Source of the DNA: Arcicella rosea | Lineage (GTDB): Bacteria; Bacteroidota; Bacteroidia; Cytophagales; Spirosomataceae | DNA: 61,382 nt | Assembly: GCF_014204325.1 (NCBI RefSeq) | Contig: NZ_JACHKT010000032.1 | Span: forward strand, 1 to 61,382 | Direction of reading: 5' to 3' | The notes under the pieces: generated by a model | Databases searched by the model: none | The model's input: only the letters and a program-made list of their open reading frames with translations | What the model was told of the DNA's origin: nothing | Shown here: positions 25,368-35,647 of the stretch, one piece after another | Position numbering within the stretch: the stretch's first letter is position 1 | Layout: the number at the start of each line of letters is the position of its first letter | Program-made: the position numbers and the translations under genes

Positions 25368-26045
25368 ATGTTCAGCTCATTTATCGACCTTATTTTTCCA
25401 AGAATTTGTGCAGCTTGTTTAGAGCCGCTACAACTCAATGAAGAATTAATTTGTACGCACTGTAGATTTGATTTACCTAGAACGAATTTGCATCTCGAAA
25501 AAGAGAATCCACTAGCCCATAAATTTTTTGGAGAAATACAATTGAAACATACTTTGAGTTACTTGAAGTTTGTAAAAGGAGGAAAAGTACAGCGACTCAT
25601 GCACGAATTAAAGTACAAAGGCAACCAAGAAGTAGGCGAAATGCTTGGTCGTTGGTATGGTGCAGAGTTAAGAGAAAGTGGTTTGGGCGATGCTTTTGAT
25701 TTAATCATTCCGGTGCCACTTCATCAAAAAAGATTATTACAAAGAGGTTATAATCAGTCAGATTGTTTTGCAAAAGGTTTATCTGAGAGCTTGAATATTG
25801 AGTGGAGAAATGATGTTTTAATCAGAGTAAAAGAGACAAGCTCACAAGTCAACAAATCAAGGTTAGAACGATATGAAAATATGGACAAGGTTTTCATGGT
25901 GAAGAATTCAGAAATTTTAAGAGATAAGAAAATTGTAGTTGTTGACGATACGCTAACAACTGGAGCAACGCTAGAATCCTGCGTTTTAAGCCTCCAAGAA
26001 TTTGATATTAAAGATATTTCCATACTTACTCTAGCAATGGCATAA
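25368..26045 (+). CDS. comF: ComF family phosphoribosyltransferase-like protein
   Basis: The 225-residue protein has an N-terminal zinc-finger-like segment (CAAC and CTHC, residues 14-36). A type I phosphoribosyltransferase domain follows, with the PRPP loop VVVDDTLTTGATL near residue 190 and the upstream PVPLHQKRLLQRGYNQS. ComF proteins are needed for DNA uptake in competent bacteria and also have a wider, poorly known role. No com operon surrounds it; the nearest DNA-uptake-like gene is the HhH protein at 6289. Confidence 0.88.
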   Translation: MFSSFIDLIFPRICAACLEPLQLNEELICTHCRFDLPRTNLHLEKENPLAHKFFGEIQLKHTLSYLKFVKGGKVQRLMHELKYKGNQEVGEMLGRWYGAELRESGLGDAFDLIIPVPLHQKRLLQRGYNQSDCFAKGLSESLNIEWRNDVLIRVKETSSQVNKSRLERYENMDKVFMVKNSEILRDKKIVVVDDTLTTGATLESCVLSLQEFDIKDISILTLAMA

Positions 26046-26078
26046 AAAAAGGCGACAGAATCAAATTCTGCCGCCTTA
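26044..26078 (-). terminator. bidirectional terminator between comF and gldJ
   Basis: An 11-bp stem with one mismatch (26051-26061 with 26065-26075) has a run of T on the minus-strand side. It probably serves both convergent genes. Confidence 0.8.
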
Positions 26079-26094
26079 ATAATGGGTAAAAAAA

Positions 26095-27321
26095 TTATTT
26101 GTTAGATCCTGCACTAATCATAGCACATCTAAAACCAATCGTTGATGTAGAAGAATCTTGATCAATAAATCTACGTGTTCCTGGTGCTAACCAATAAGCT
26201 ACATCAGCCCATGAACCACCTTTGTAAACTCTTGATTTATTGTCTACTAACGAGTTGTTGTTCTTTCTATCGTAATTCTTAGCGTTGTCTAAATAATCGT
26301 TTCTACGAATTGGGTTTAAATCATTGAAATCTTCATAAGATAATGGACGATACAAGTCATAAACCCACTCGTTTACATTACCAGCCATCTGATATAAACC
26401 AAAGTCATTAGGAGGATATGAATAAACCTCATAAGTTATAATTGCACCATCGTTTGATTTACCAGCGATACCAGCGTAGTCACCACGTCCACGCTTGAAA
26501 TTGGCTAACATTGAGCCTTTTTTCTTGCCTTGTGAAGCACGCATGTTTGGACCATCCCAAGGATAAATTCTTTGATTGGTTTGATTTTCATCCTCATACT
26601 GAGTACCAATCATTGCTTTTGCAGCGTATTCCCATTCTGCTTCTGTTGGAAGACGATATGCTGGTAATACTTTTCCTGATTCAATCGGTAAACGTTGACC
26701 AGCTGTATAAACTGGTGCAGTTCTGCTTTCAGCTCCTTTTTTACCTTTTTTCTTTTTCTTCTGGCTTTTCATAGCGATGTCGTTGTTAACGGCAGCGGTT
26801 CTCCAAGTACAGTAATCAGAAGCTTGTACCCACGATACACCCACAACAGGGTACATACGGAAGCCAGGATAACGTAAATATTGTTCTACATAAGAATCGT
26901 TAAAAGCTAATTCATCTTTCCAAACTAAAGTGTCTGGTAAAGCAGATTCATAGAATTCTTGAGAAGAGTCTTTCATGACCGAATTCAAATATTCAAGATA
27001 GTGAACGTTTCCAATTTCTGTTTCATCCATGTAAAATGACTGTACAGAAACAGTTCTTTCTAAGTTATCTCTTGAATTCATAACATCCTCTTCTAAAGCC
27101 CCCATCGTAAAACGTCCGCCTTCTACAAATACTAAGTTCGGACCCGTTGGTTGACCTTTGAAGGATTTATCAATCTGAAAACCTCCTTTTTTGTTATAAG
27201 CAATACCAGTAGCAGTACTTTTCTTGCCTATTTTTACACTAGTTGACTTTTTCGATTTACAAGAACTTACGATTGCAAGACCTGCTAAAAGAATAGCCAT
27301 TGATTTGAGAGACAACTTCAT
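26095..27321 (-). CDS. gldJ: GldJ-like gliding motility lipoprotein
   Basis: The 408-residue lipoprotein (lipobox SSC, Cys21) has the formylglycine-generating-enzyme fold used by GldJ and GldK, which are needed for gliding and type IX secretion in Bacteroidota. The GldJ-like opening GGFQ...GPNLVFVEGGRFTMG, the segment VQSFYMDETEIGNVHYLEY, and the C-terminal AGNVNEWVYDLYRPL and GGSWADVAYW blocks are present. A lysine-rich insert (SQKKKKKGKKGAES) near residue 190 interrupts the fold. I prefer GldJ over GldK from the N-terminal pattern. No other gld or por genes lie in the window. Confidence 0.75.
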   Translation of the reverse strand: MKLSLKSMAILLAGLAIVSSCKSKKSTSVKIGKKSTATGIAYNKKGGFQIDKSFKGQPTGPNLVFVEGGRFTMGALEEDVMNSRDNLERTVSVQSFYMDETEIGNVHYLEYLNSVMKDSSQEFYESALPDTLVWKDELAFNDSYVEQYLRYPGFRMYPVVGVSWVQASDYCTWRTAAVNNDIAMKSQKKKKKGKKGAESRTAPVYTAGQRLPIESGKVLPAYRLPTEAEWEYAAKAMIGTQYEDENQTNQRIYPWDGPNMRASQGKKKGSMLANFKRGRGDYAGIAGKSNDGAIITYEVYSYPPNDFGLYQMAGNVNEWVYDLYRPLSYEDFNDLNPIRRNDYLDNAKNYDRKNNNSLVDNKSRVYKGGSWADVAYWLAPGTRRFIDQDSSTSTIGFRCAMISAGSNK

Positions 27322-27411
27322 CTGTTAATTAATTTGATTGTCGTGAATAAGAATAATTTTAAAATCTAGTTATTTCCTTTCAAGGAAGATTGCAATTTAC
27401 AGAAAAGACTA

Positions 27412-27419
27412 CAAATTTA
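27412..27419 (-). promoter_or_regulatory. predicted -7 element of gldJ
   Basis: TAAATTTG on the minus strand matches TAnnTTTG, about 90 bases before the gldJ start; no good -33 element is seen. Confidence 0.35.
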
Positions 27420-27527
27420 AGCTAAAGCGTGTAATTTCTGCTGGGATTCTGGTAGAAGATTCTTCATCCTCATCATAATCAATGGAATATTACGAATAAA
27501 TAAGCAAAAATTTGAATTGTATAGGCT

Positions 27528-30500
27528 TTATAATTTTGCAATTTCCTTTAAAATCCATTTCAATTCTTCAATTGAAGTAATTTTATCGAAGTAAAGCATA
27601 AGCTTTCCTTTGACTTCTTTCAGCGAACATTTTCTTGAATTTTGCTTAACATATTCAATAACCTTGCCGAAAACTGCTGATTTATAATACTTTTCATTCT
27701 CTGAGGGAACGAAATAACATTTCAGATTATTATTTTTCAGCAATATTTTTTCCATCCCCAATGATTCTGCAATCCAACGAACCCGCACAATTTCAATCAT
27801 ATCAGACATTTCTGGTGGAATTGGTCCGAATCGGTCAATAATCATACTCTCGAATTTCACCAATTCTTCTTCCGTTTTCATATCATCCAATTGGGTGTAA
27901 AGCGAAAGTCTTTCAGAAATACTACTAATATATTTTTCTGGAATTAATACTCTTAAATCTGTTTCAATCTGACAATCAATTTTGAGTTTTTCGGCAGTTT
28001 CTGCTAAATCTTTCTCAAATAACGCTCTGAATTCATTTTCTTTCAATTCTTGAACAGCTTCGTCTAAAATTTTATGATACAATTCATAACCTAAATCATT
28101 TACAAAGCCACTTTGTTCAGCTCCTAATAAATTTCCTGCACCACGAATATCCAAATCTCGCATCGCTACTTTGAAACCATCACCCAAATCAGAGAATTCT
28201 TCCAAAGCACTCAGTCTTTTTCGGGCTTCGGTAGTCAATAAGGAAAGTGCTGGTGTCAATAAATAACAAAATGCTTTTTTGTTGGAACGTCCTACTCTTC
28301 CACGCATTTGGTGTAAATCTGATAAACCAAAATGGTTGGCATGATTAATCAAAATGGTATTCGCATTCGGAATATCCAAACCAGCTTCAATAATATTGGT
28401 TGAAACCAACACATCAAAATGTCCTTCAATGAAATTCATCATGGCTTTTTCCAACTTATCACCATCCATTTGTCCATGAGCAACACCTACTTTGGCATCT
28501 GGCACCATGCGTAAAATCAGGTTGGCGATAGATTCCAACTCTCCTACTCGGTTATGCACAAAATATACTTGTCCGCCTCTTTTGATTTCATAACTTACAG
28601 CATCACGAATAAGTGTTTCACTGAAAATCTGTAATTCAGTCGTAACTGGCTGACGATTTGGTGGAGGCGTTGCGATGATAGATAAATCTCTTGCTCCCAT
28701 CAAAGAAAAATGAAGTGTTCTTGGAATTGGCGTAGCCGTGAGCGTAAGTGCGTCAATGTTTACTCGCATTTCTTTCAAACGGTCTTTTACTTTTACGCCA
28801 AATTTCTGCTCTTCATCAATAATCATCAAACCTAAATTCTTGAAAACGACATCTTTGTTCACAATTCTGTGCGTGCCAATCAGAATATCCGTTTCGCCAG
28901 AAGCTACCCTTTTGAGTGTTTCTTTGATTTGTTTATCCGATTTGAAACGATTGATATATTCTACACGACAAGGAAATTTTTCCAAACGGTCACGGAAAGT
29001 TCTGAAATGCTGCATTGCCAAAACCGTAGTCGGTACTAAAATCGCTACTTGTTTTGAATCTGCCACAGCTTTAAAGGCCGCACGAATTGCCACTTCCGTT
29101 TTTCCAAAACCTACATCACCACAAACTAATCTGTCCATCGGATGTGGTTTTTCCATATCCGCTTTTACGTCGGCAGTAGATTTTGCTTGGTCAGGCGTGT
29201 CTTCGTACAAGAAAGAAGATTCCAGTTCTGCCTGCATGAAAGTGTCTTTTGAAAAAGCAAAACCTGGTGCCATTCTACGTTTAGCGTAGAGCGAAATCAA
29301 TTCCTTGGCAATGTCTTTTACTTGTTTCTTTACTTTCGATTTTCGATTTTCCCATTCTGGAGAACCTAATTTAGACATCACTGGCGGGCCGCCTTCTTTG
29401 CCTGAGTACTTCGCAATTTTGTGAAGTGAATGGATTGAAACCATCAACACATCGTTGTCTTTGTAAATCAAACGAATGGCTTCTTGTTCGGCATCGCCAA
29501 CCATTACTCTATCTAAACCTGCAAAACGCCCAATTCCATAATCAACGTGCGTAACAAAATCGCCTACTTGAAGAGAACGTAATTCTTTCAAGGTCAATGC
29601 TTTTGACTTTGAGTATTTACTTTTTTCTCGGAAACGATGAAAACGGTCGAAAATCTGGTGGTCGGTGTAACAAACAATTTTTGATTGCAGGTCGATGAAT
29701 CCTTCTCTCAAAGAAATATTCAAGGCTTGGAAGCGAACATTTCTATCAATTTCATCAAAAATGGTAGCTAAACGTTCAAGTTGCTTGGGTGAATCGGCAG
29801 TGATAATATTGGTGTAATGAAAACCTTGATTTTCACGGAGATTATCAGCCAATCTTTTAAAATCTTTGTTAAAAGTTGGTTGTACTTTGGCTTGATAAAG
29901 TAATTTTTCTTGAACAGACTTGAAGTAAAATCTTTTGCCAAATTCAACCGTACCAAATTCTTTAATCAGATTCAGAAAACTTCGGCGAGTTTCAAATAAT
30001 TGATTGGGTTCAGAAATTACTTTGATGCCACCACTTTTGGCAATGATTTCTTGAAAGTTCGCTTCTACTTTCTCGAAAGATTTTTCGATAATTTCCAACG
30101 TCAATTCTACATCTTTGAACCAAAGACGAGTATTTTCTGGTAAAAAATTAAAGAAAGGTTCACGAGTTTCCTGAATCAATCGGTTTTGAACATCTGGAAT
30201 AATATTAATTCTGGAAATTGATTCTACCGAAAGCTGAGATTCAGGGTCGAAAGTTCTGATACTTTCTACTTCATCACCAAACAGGTCGATTCGGTAAGGC
30301 AAATCATTAGCATAACTAAACACATCCACAATTCCGCCACGAATGGAATACTGACCCGCTTCATAAACAAAATCAGTTTTTTCAAAATCATAACTTGACA
30401 ATACTTCACCCAAAAAAGCCGTATCTAATTTCTCAGAAACATTTATCGTGAAAGTATTTTTAGAAAGCGAACGCTTGTTGATTACTTTTTCAGAAAGAGC

Positions 30501-30887
30501 TTCTGGATAAGTAACGATCAATAATCCTTCTGTAATGTTATTGAGTTTATTCAATACTTCTGCTCGCATCAATACATTGGCGTTGTCAACTTCTTCGTAT
30601 TGATAAGCCCTTTTGTACGACATCGGAAAAGAAAGTACTCGCTCCTCGCCTACTAAATTTTGTAAATCATTGATAAAATATGCCGCTTCTTCACGGTCGG
30701 AAAGGACAAAAAGGTGTGATTGTTTTTCGTCAAGTAAATGTAAAGCAGAAGCAATAACGGCATCCAAACTACCAACAAAGCCTTTGATTTGGATGTGTGG
30801 ATAGTCTTTTGGCGTTTTAATTTGTTCTGCAATTGTCTGTACAAAACCGTCTTCACGATACAGAGTAAGGAAATCTTTTACGAGCAT
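27528..30887 (-). CDS. mfd: transcription-repair coupling factor
   Basis: Mfd removes RNA polymerase stalled at lesions and recruits UvrA. The start at 30887 (MLVKDFLTLYRED) gives 1119 residues; the open frame extends upstream but without homology. The N-terminal UvrB-like part has GGIVDVFSYA. The RNA-polymerase interaction domain follows with VGDFVTHVDYGIGRFAGL. The translocase has Walker A GDVGFGKTEVA, the DEEQ box with KFGVKVKDRLK, and motif VI QMRGRVGRSNKKAFCYLL. The C-terminal TRCF domain is complete. uvrA is not in the window. Confidence 0.95.
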   Translation of the reverse strand: MLVKDFLTLYREDGFVQTIAEQIKTPKDYPHIQIKGFVGSLDAVIASALHLLDEKQSHLFVLSDREEAAYFINDLQNLVGEERVLSFPMSYKRAYQYEEVDNANVLMRAEVLNKLNNITEGLLIVTYPEALSEKVINKRSLSKNTFTINVSEKLDTAFLGEVLSSYDFEKTDFVYEAGQYSIRGGIVDVFSYANDLPYRIDLFGDEVESIRTFDPESQLSVESISRINIIPDVQNRLIQETREPFFNFLPENTRLWFKDVELTLEIIEKSFEKVEANFQEIIAKSGGIKVISEPNQLFETRRSFLNLIKEFGTVEFGKRFYFKSVQEKLLYQAKVQPTFNKDFKRLADNLRENQGFHYTNIITADSPKQLERLATIFDEIDRNVRFQALNISLREGFIDLQSKIVCYTDHQIFDRFHRFREKSKYSKSKALTLKELRSLQVGDFVTHVDYGIGRFAGLDRVMVGDAEQEAIRLIYKDNDVLMVSIHSLHKIAKYSGKEGGPPVMSKLGSPEWENRKSKVKKQVKDIAKELISLYAKRRMAPGFAFSKDTFMQAELESSFLYEDTPDQAKSTADVKADMEKPHPMDRLVCGDVGFGKTEVAIRAAFKAVADSKQVAILVPTTVLAMQHFRTFRDRLEKFPCRVEYINRFKSDKQIKETLKRVASGETDILIGTHRIVNKDVVFKNLGLMIIDEEQKFGVKVKDRLKEMRVNIDALTLTATPIPRTLHFSLMGARDLSIIATPPPNRQPVTTELQIFSETLIRDAVSYEIKRGGQVYFVHNRVGELESIANLILRMVPDAKVGVAHGQMDGDKLEKAMMNFIEGHFDVLVSTNIIEAGLDIPNANTILINHANHFGLSDLHQMRGRVGRSNKKAFCYLLTPALSLLTTEARKRLSALEEFSDLGDGFKVAMRDLDIRGAGNLLGAEQSGFVNDLGYELYHKILDEAVQELKENEFRALFEKDLAETAEKLKIDCQIETDLRVLIPEKYISSISERLSLYTQLDDMKTEEELVKFESMIIDRFGPIPPEMSDMIEIVRVRWIAESLGMEKILLKNNNLKCYFVPSENEKYYKSAVFGKVIEYVKQNSRKCSLKEVKGKLMLYFDKITSIEELKWILKEIAKL

Positions 30888-30912
30888 AATCTTGTCTTCA
30901 ATAACAACAATA

Positions 30913-30955
30913 GCCACGAACCGCCAGATTCCTAAAAATCCGAGCAATTCGTGGC
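30913..30955. repeat. 8-bp inverted repeat in the mfd leader
   Basis: GCCACGAA (30913-30920) pairs with TTCGTGGC (30948-30955) across a 27-base loop. There is no T run, so it is not a standard terminator; it may be a REP-like or leader structure. Confidence 0.5.
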
Positions 30956-31036
30956 GAAAAATTCGATACAAATTTAACCTTAAAAAGAGGTTTTTGGTTT
31001 GGTAAAAGTTTTATTTTAAGATTAAGAAAAATGAAA

Positions 31037-33535
31037 TTATCGTTTTCTTTCTATTTCTCGATTCATTTCTTCAATATCTACACTTCTATCGCTGAAATCG
31101 TCTAAGAGATATTTTGTAAAATGATCAGCCATTTTCCAGAAGAAATATTCATTCATGTCTCCAAAACCATGTCTTTGTGTTGGTAAAGTAAGCATTTCGA
31201 AGCGCTTATTGGCTTTGATTAAAGCATTTACTACTCGAATTGTATTGGCAGGATGCACATTATTATCAATTTCTCCGTGAATTAATAACAATTTACCCTT
31301 TAGGTTTTTAGCGACATCAGGATTTTTCTCTATGCTGTAAACAAAACTTGTATCATTTTTTTCAGAAATTAATTCTTTTACGCCATGATGTTTTTCAGAC
31401 CACCAACGATTGTAAATACTGTTATCATGATTTCCAGCACAGCTCACAGCCGATTTGAAGAAATCTGGATAAACAAACATCGCTGCGGTACTCATAAAAC
31501 CACCACCACTATGCCCATGAATACCAACTTTATTGATATTCATAAAAGAATGTTTGTCGGCTAATTGTTCTATCGCAGCTTTTTTGTCGGCCAAACCGTA
31601 ATCTCTTAAATTTCCATAGCCATAATTATGATACCATTTGCTTCGAGCAGGGTTTCCACCACGGTTTCCAACAGTAATCACAATAAAGCCTAATTGTGCC
31701 AAACGGTCTATTCTATCCATTCCTTTGCTGAAAGTTTTATTGACACTCTCAGTTTGTGGCCCTGGATAAACGTATTCAATAATTGGGTACTTTTTAGTGC
31801 TGTCAAAATCATAAGGTTTGTACATTACACCAAAAAGGTCTGTAATGCCATCGTCAGCTTTTACTTTAAATGTTTGAGGGAATTTATAGCCAGAAGCCAT
31901 CAAAGACGATAAATCTGTTGTTTCTAAATCTAAGATTTTTTTACCTTCAGTATTGTATAAAACTGCTTTTGGAGCAGTATTTATTCTTGAAAAATTATCA
32001 ACAAAGTATAATTGATTATCGTTAATACTTGAAGCGTGGTCGAAATTACCTTCATTTAATAATCTTAAACCTGTTCCATCGAAGTTCACCCGATAGGTGT
32101 GCAAATAATATGGGTCTTCGTTACTTTCACGATTATTGGCGGTGAAATAAAGTACACGTTTTTTCTCATCAATACCGATAATTTCTTCAGTGTGAAAAGC
32201 CCCAGAAGTAATTTGATTTTTGAGTTTTCCAGTTTCATCATACAAGTAAAAATGTCCCCAGCCATCTCTTTCGCTCCAATGAATTAACTCTTTTCCGCCG
32301 TTTACTAAACCCAATTTGCGGTTTTCTAAATAAGTATTCATTCGTTCTTCAATGATACTTTTTACCGAATTTGTATTTACATCAGCCACCAAAACATCAA
32401 TACTTTTCAAATCTCGGCTGGTGCGGGTAAAATAGAATTTATCTTTTGTACCAAGCCAAATATTTGGGCGATAGTCATCGTCACGAGTATTAGCAAGTGG
32501 TGTTGTACTCCAAATACCGATACTTTGGTCTTTGAACAAATCGGCATTTAATTCTTGTTGACTTTTACTTGCTATATCAAAAAGAATCACATTTTCAACT
32601 GGAGCTTCTTTCTCGCCAGGCATCCAATACTTATACGTTTCTAAAGTTGGTCGTGGGTCGGCAATGCTGTTGATAACCCACAAGTCTTTTACTTTTCTGC
32701 TATCGGTACGAGTCAAAACAAATTTCTTGCTATCTGGACTCCAGAAAATGGAAGCAGGCTTACGCTTATTTTTGTTTTTTTCTTTATCGACATTGGTTTC
32801 GTTGTCGCCAAAAGAAAGAGATTCACGGTGATAACCAAAATTTTCAATACCATCTTTTGTCAATTGTACTTCAACGATTGTGCTATCTTCTTCGTTTTTG
32901 AGGGCTTTTTCATAGTTGAGTTTATCCATCAAATACAAATTCTGCTTTTTACCAAAAATAATCGTGTTTCCATCTGGAGAAATACTTGCCCAAACAGGTT
33001 TTCTTTTAGGTTTTTTAAAATCATTTAATTCAATCAATTCGCCAGAGTTAAGGCTATATTCAAAGTAAAAAGTCTTTTTGCCTTTTGGTTTTTCTTTAGC
33101 TTTCGCATCTTTTTTGGCGGTTGAATCTTTTTTCTCAACAATGTCTTGCGTACTTTTTACTTCAAACTGAATCCAGTTTTCATCACGCACAAAACGCATA
33201 CTGTCTAGACCTAAATGTTGGGCATCAAAAGGGTCTTTTACAATTTTGGTAATAGCCGCTGCCAATTTCTCATTGTCGAAGAGTAGCTTTTTCTCTGCTT
33301 TCAAAGGGTCAACGATATACCATTTTTTGCCTTCGGTAGTTTCATAAACATACCAAAAGCGGTCGGATTTCTTCAACCAGTGCGGGTCAACGCTGGTAGA
33401 GAAAATCATTTTATTTAATTTTTTAGGAGAAAATTTAGCTGCCAATTGATAATTGGCTTTTAAGCTTGAATTTTGAGCATTACTCGAAAATGAAACTACA
33501 AAAAGTAGTAACAAAGCAAAGGAGAGCTTTCGCAT
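31037..33535 (-). CDS. S9 family (dipeptidyl peptidase IV-like) serine peptidase
   Basis: The 832-residue exported enzyme has a signal peptide (LSFALLLLFVVSFSSNAQ). An N-terminal beta-propeller of the DPPIV type spans roughly residues 60-550. A C-terminal alpha/beta-hydrolase carries the nucleophile in GIHGHSGGGFMS, the aspartate in HGEIDNNVHPANT and the histidine in LPTQRHGFGD. Such periplasmic or outer-membrane peptidases trim proline-containing peptides in Bacteroidota. The N-terminal region carries a charged lysine-rich stretch (KDAKAKEKPKGKK). The specific cleavage preference is not readable. Confidence 0.9.
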   Translation of the reverse strand: MRKLSFALLLLFVVSFSSNAQNSSLKANYQLAAKFSPKKLNKMIFSTSVDPHWLKKSDRFWYVYETTEGKKWYIVDPLKAEKKLLFDNEKLAAAITKIVKDPFDAQHLGLDSMRFVRDENWIQFEVKSTQDIVEKKDSTAKKDAKAKEKPKGKKTFYFEYSLNSGELIELNDFKKPKRKPVWASISPDGNTIIFGKKQNLYLMDKLNYEKALKNEEDSTIVEVQLTKDGIENFGYHRESLSFGDNETNVDKEKNKNKRKPASIFWSPDSKKFVLTRTDSRKVKDLWVINSIADPRPTLETYKYWMPGEKEAPVENVILFDIASKSQQELNADLFKDQSIGIWSTTPLANTRDDDYRPNIWLGTKDKFYFTRTSRDLKSIDVLVADVNTNSVKSIIEERMNTYLENRKLGLVNGGKELIHWSERDGWGHFYLYDETGKLKNQITSGAFHTEEIIGIDEKKRVLYFTANNRESNEDPYYLHTYRVNFDGTGLRLLNEGNFDHASSINDNQLYFVDNFSRINTAPKAVLYNTEGKKILDLETTDLSSLMASGYKFPQTFKVKADDGITDLFGVMYKPYDFDSTKKYPIIEYVYPGPQTESVNKTFSKGMDRIDRLAQLGFIVITVGNRGGNPARSKWYHNYGYGNLRDYGLADKKAAIEQLADKHSFMNINKVGIHGHSGGGFMSTAAMFVYPDFFKSAVSCAGNHDNSIYNRWWSEKHHGVKELISEKNDTSFVYSIEKNPDVAKNLKGKLLLIHGEIDNNVHPANTIRVVNALIKANKRFEMLTLPTQRHGFGDMNEYFFWKMADHFTKYLLDDFSDRSVDIEEMNREIERKR

Positions 33536-33572
33536 AGTATTGATGTTAGATTTGATGAATGAAGTATTCCCT

Positions 33573-33580
33573 CAAAGATA
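33573..33580 (-). promoter_or_regulatory. predicted -7 element of the S9 peptidase gene
   Basis: TATCTTTG on the minus strand matches TAnnTTTG, 38 bases before the start. Confidence 0.4.
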
Positions 33581-33769
33581 AAAATCAATCATGAAAATTA
33601 AAGGATTAATTATCGGTTATGATTTACTTGTTGAGCTGAAAAATGAGAACCTTGACCAAAAGGATTAAGTTTTGAAATAATTGTAAAGAAGATAACCAGA
33701 AGTGGATAAAATCAAAATGTTTCACATACTTCTTTGTTAGAAAATAAATGAAAGAATAGAAGTATCAAT

Positions 33770-34861
33770 TTAAAATTTTAAGGAGATTTTAGCATAGTAA
33801 GAATCAACCTTTTCAAGAATGTCTAGCTGATGAGAATTAGGATAAAGTAAATCCAGTCTTTTCTTTGAATTTGTTAGTCCAATTCCTCCAATTTTAGCTT
33901 TAGCTTGCACTTTAGGCTTACTATTTTCAAATTCAGCAACAAGAATTCCATCGTTGGCATTAATAATGACTTTCACCCAAGCTTTATTATTTGAAATTTC
34001 CTCTTCAACGCCATGTTTAAATGCATTTTCTACAAACGAAAGAAGTAACATTGTTGGAATAAAACCATCATCGTTATTTTCTTCTTCATAAGAAATAATA
34101 ACTCTTGAACCATACCGAATTTTGGCTAAGGATAAATAATCGGTAATGAGTGTAATCTCTTGACTCAATGGTGTTTTTTCAGTATCAGCTTCATACAGAG
34201 TATGTCGCATTAAGTTAGACAATTTTAATAGTGCAGTTGACGCTCGTTCGTCTTGCTTTAAAACCAGACTGTAAATACTGTTGAGATTATTGAAAAAAAA
34301 ATGAGGGTTTATTTGATTTCGGAGGCGATTTAGTTCTAAAACAGATTTATCTCTCTCTAAAGTAATTGTTTTAATGTGGGCTTCGTAAAATGATTTCCCC
34401 AATTTTAACACTAATGGAAAAAGTAATTCAAAAAAAGTATCGAAGAGAAAATAAAACGAAGCTCTTTTTCCCAAAAAAGCAACAAAAAATCCATTGTTTA
34501 CTAGAAGAATATTTTCTGTAGTTTGTGTAGCTTGTCCGCCAAATTTGAGATAAGACCAAACAGTAAAATAATTAATGAGTATCATCAAACAGTAAAGTAC
34601 AATTACTAGAAACAAGCATTCAATTAGTTTTTTGAGCAATAATTTGGGTAAACCGTAGTAAACTAAAGAGTAAAAGAAAATGATATTGATAATAAAATTT
34701 GAAAGACCTGTTGGTAGTGGTCTTGTAGCATTTAAGCTATCAATTAGAAAGAAAAATCTTAGATAAAACATTACTATCCAGAAACTTAAATGTAAAGAAA
34801 ATCTAAATTTAAAAGAGTTATGGAATAGTAAATCAAGTTTTTTTTCTGAAAATAAATTCAT
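33770..34861 (-). CDS. LytS-type sensor histidine kinase
   Basis: The 363-residue membrane kinase has about four hydrophobic segments in its first 155 residues. A His_kinase (PF06580) domain follows, with the phosphoacceptor His in NQINPHFFFNNLNSIYSLV, the N box LLSFVENAFKHGVEEE, and the G box GIGLTNSKKRLDLLYP. It is one base short of abutting the LytTR response regulator upstream, so the pair is co-transcribed. No extracellular sensor domain is visible, so the signal is probably sensed in or near the membrane. Confidence 0.9.
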   Translation of the reverse strand: MNLFSEKKLDLLFHNSFKFRFSLHLSFWIVMFYLRFFFLIDSLNATRPLPTGLSNFIINIIFFYSLVYYGLPKLLLKKLIECLFLVIVLYCLMILINYFTVWSYLKFGGQATQTTENILLVNNGFFVAFLGKRASFYFLFDTFFELLFPLVLKLGKSFYEAHIKTITLERDKSVLELNRLRNQINPHFFFNNLNSIYSLVLKQDERASTALLKLSNLMRHTLYEADTEKTPLSQEITLITDYLSLAKIRYGSRVIISYEEENNDDGFIPTMLLLSFVENAFKHGVEEEISNNKAWVKVIINANDGILVAEFENSKPKVQAKAKIGGIGLTNSKKRLDLLYPNSHQLDILEKVDSYYAKISLKF

Positions 34862-34862
34862 A

Positions 34863-35594
34863 TTAATTGATGGCTTTTATGTAATTAAAAACATTATCAC
34901 GATACTGTAAACCAATTTGTAATTTATTTTCATTTTCCAACTCCACGATATTTCCTTCAATTGATTTTACAGCACTAATTTTTACGATAAATGATTTGTG
35001 AATCCTGCAAAAGAGATTTTGAGGTAATAAACTTTGTATTTTTTTCATCGTGATAAGTGTAACGATTGGCTTGTCAATGAGTGTAAAAATCTTGACATAA
35101 TCTCCGAGGGCTTCAATGTAAATAATATTGTCGAAATCAACTCTTCTGAGTTTTCCATTTTCTTTTACATAAAAGCTATCGGTTGAAGAATTGATGATTT
35201 TATCTTGGTTTTCAATGAGATGATAAGGAATCTGATATAATGACTTTACTTTATTAACTGCCTTTAAAAATCTATCAAATGAAAAAGGTTTGACTAAAAA
35301 ATCAATCACGTCCAAATTAAAGCCATCAATTGCATATTCTTGAAAAGCGGAAGTAATAATGATACTAGGCTGTTTATTGAAAGATTTTATCATATCAATC
35401 CCTGAAATTCTTGGCATTTTCACGTCTGTAAAAACAATATCAATTTCATATTTGGCAATATATTCAATGGCTTCAATAGCATTGAAAAAAACTGCTTCTA
35501 AGTCTAAAAAAGCTACTTGTTCGATAAAATACCGAAGAATATCTTGGGCAGGTTCTTCATCGTCAACGATGATACATTTCAAGGTTTGATTCAT
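34863..35594 (-). CDS. LytTR-family response regulator
   Basis: The 243-residue regulator has a receiver domain with the acidic pair in IIVDDEEPAQDIL, phospho-acceptor Asp in FTDVKMPRISG and the conserved lysine in LVKPFSFDRF. A LytTR DNA-binding domain follows (about residues 140-240, IIYIEALGDYVKIFT, FCRIHKSFIVK). LytTR proteins bind direct repeats about 21-22 bases apart. Such repeats are present 54 bases upstream of this gene at 35648-35687, so autoregulation and control of the divergent gene are likely. Confidence 0.92.
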   Translation of the reverse strand: MNQTLKCIIVDDEEPAQDILRYFIEQVAFLDLEAVFFNAIEAIEYIAKYEIDIVFTDVKMPRISGIDMIKSFNKQPSIIITSAFQEYAIDGFNLDVIDFLVKPFSFDRFLKAVNKVKSLYQIPYHLIENQDKIINSSTDSFYVKENGKLRRVDFDNIIYIEALGDYVKIFTLIDKPIVTLITMKKIQSLLPQNLFCRIHKSFIVKISAVKSIEGNIVELENENKLQIGLQYRDNVFNYIKAIN

Positions 35595-35647
35595 AGTTAT
35601 TAAGAAGATTGATAAGACTAATTTTAAAAGCCATCGTCTCGAAGATA

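Noticed and set aside
28738-29289. 183-codon plus-strand open frame opposite mfd
   Set aside because: It lies entirely within the conserved Mfd translocase coding region; Mfd motifs are intact on the other strand.
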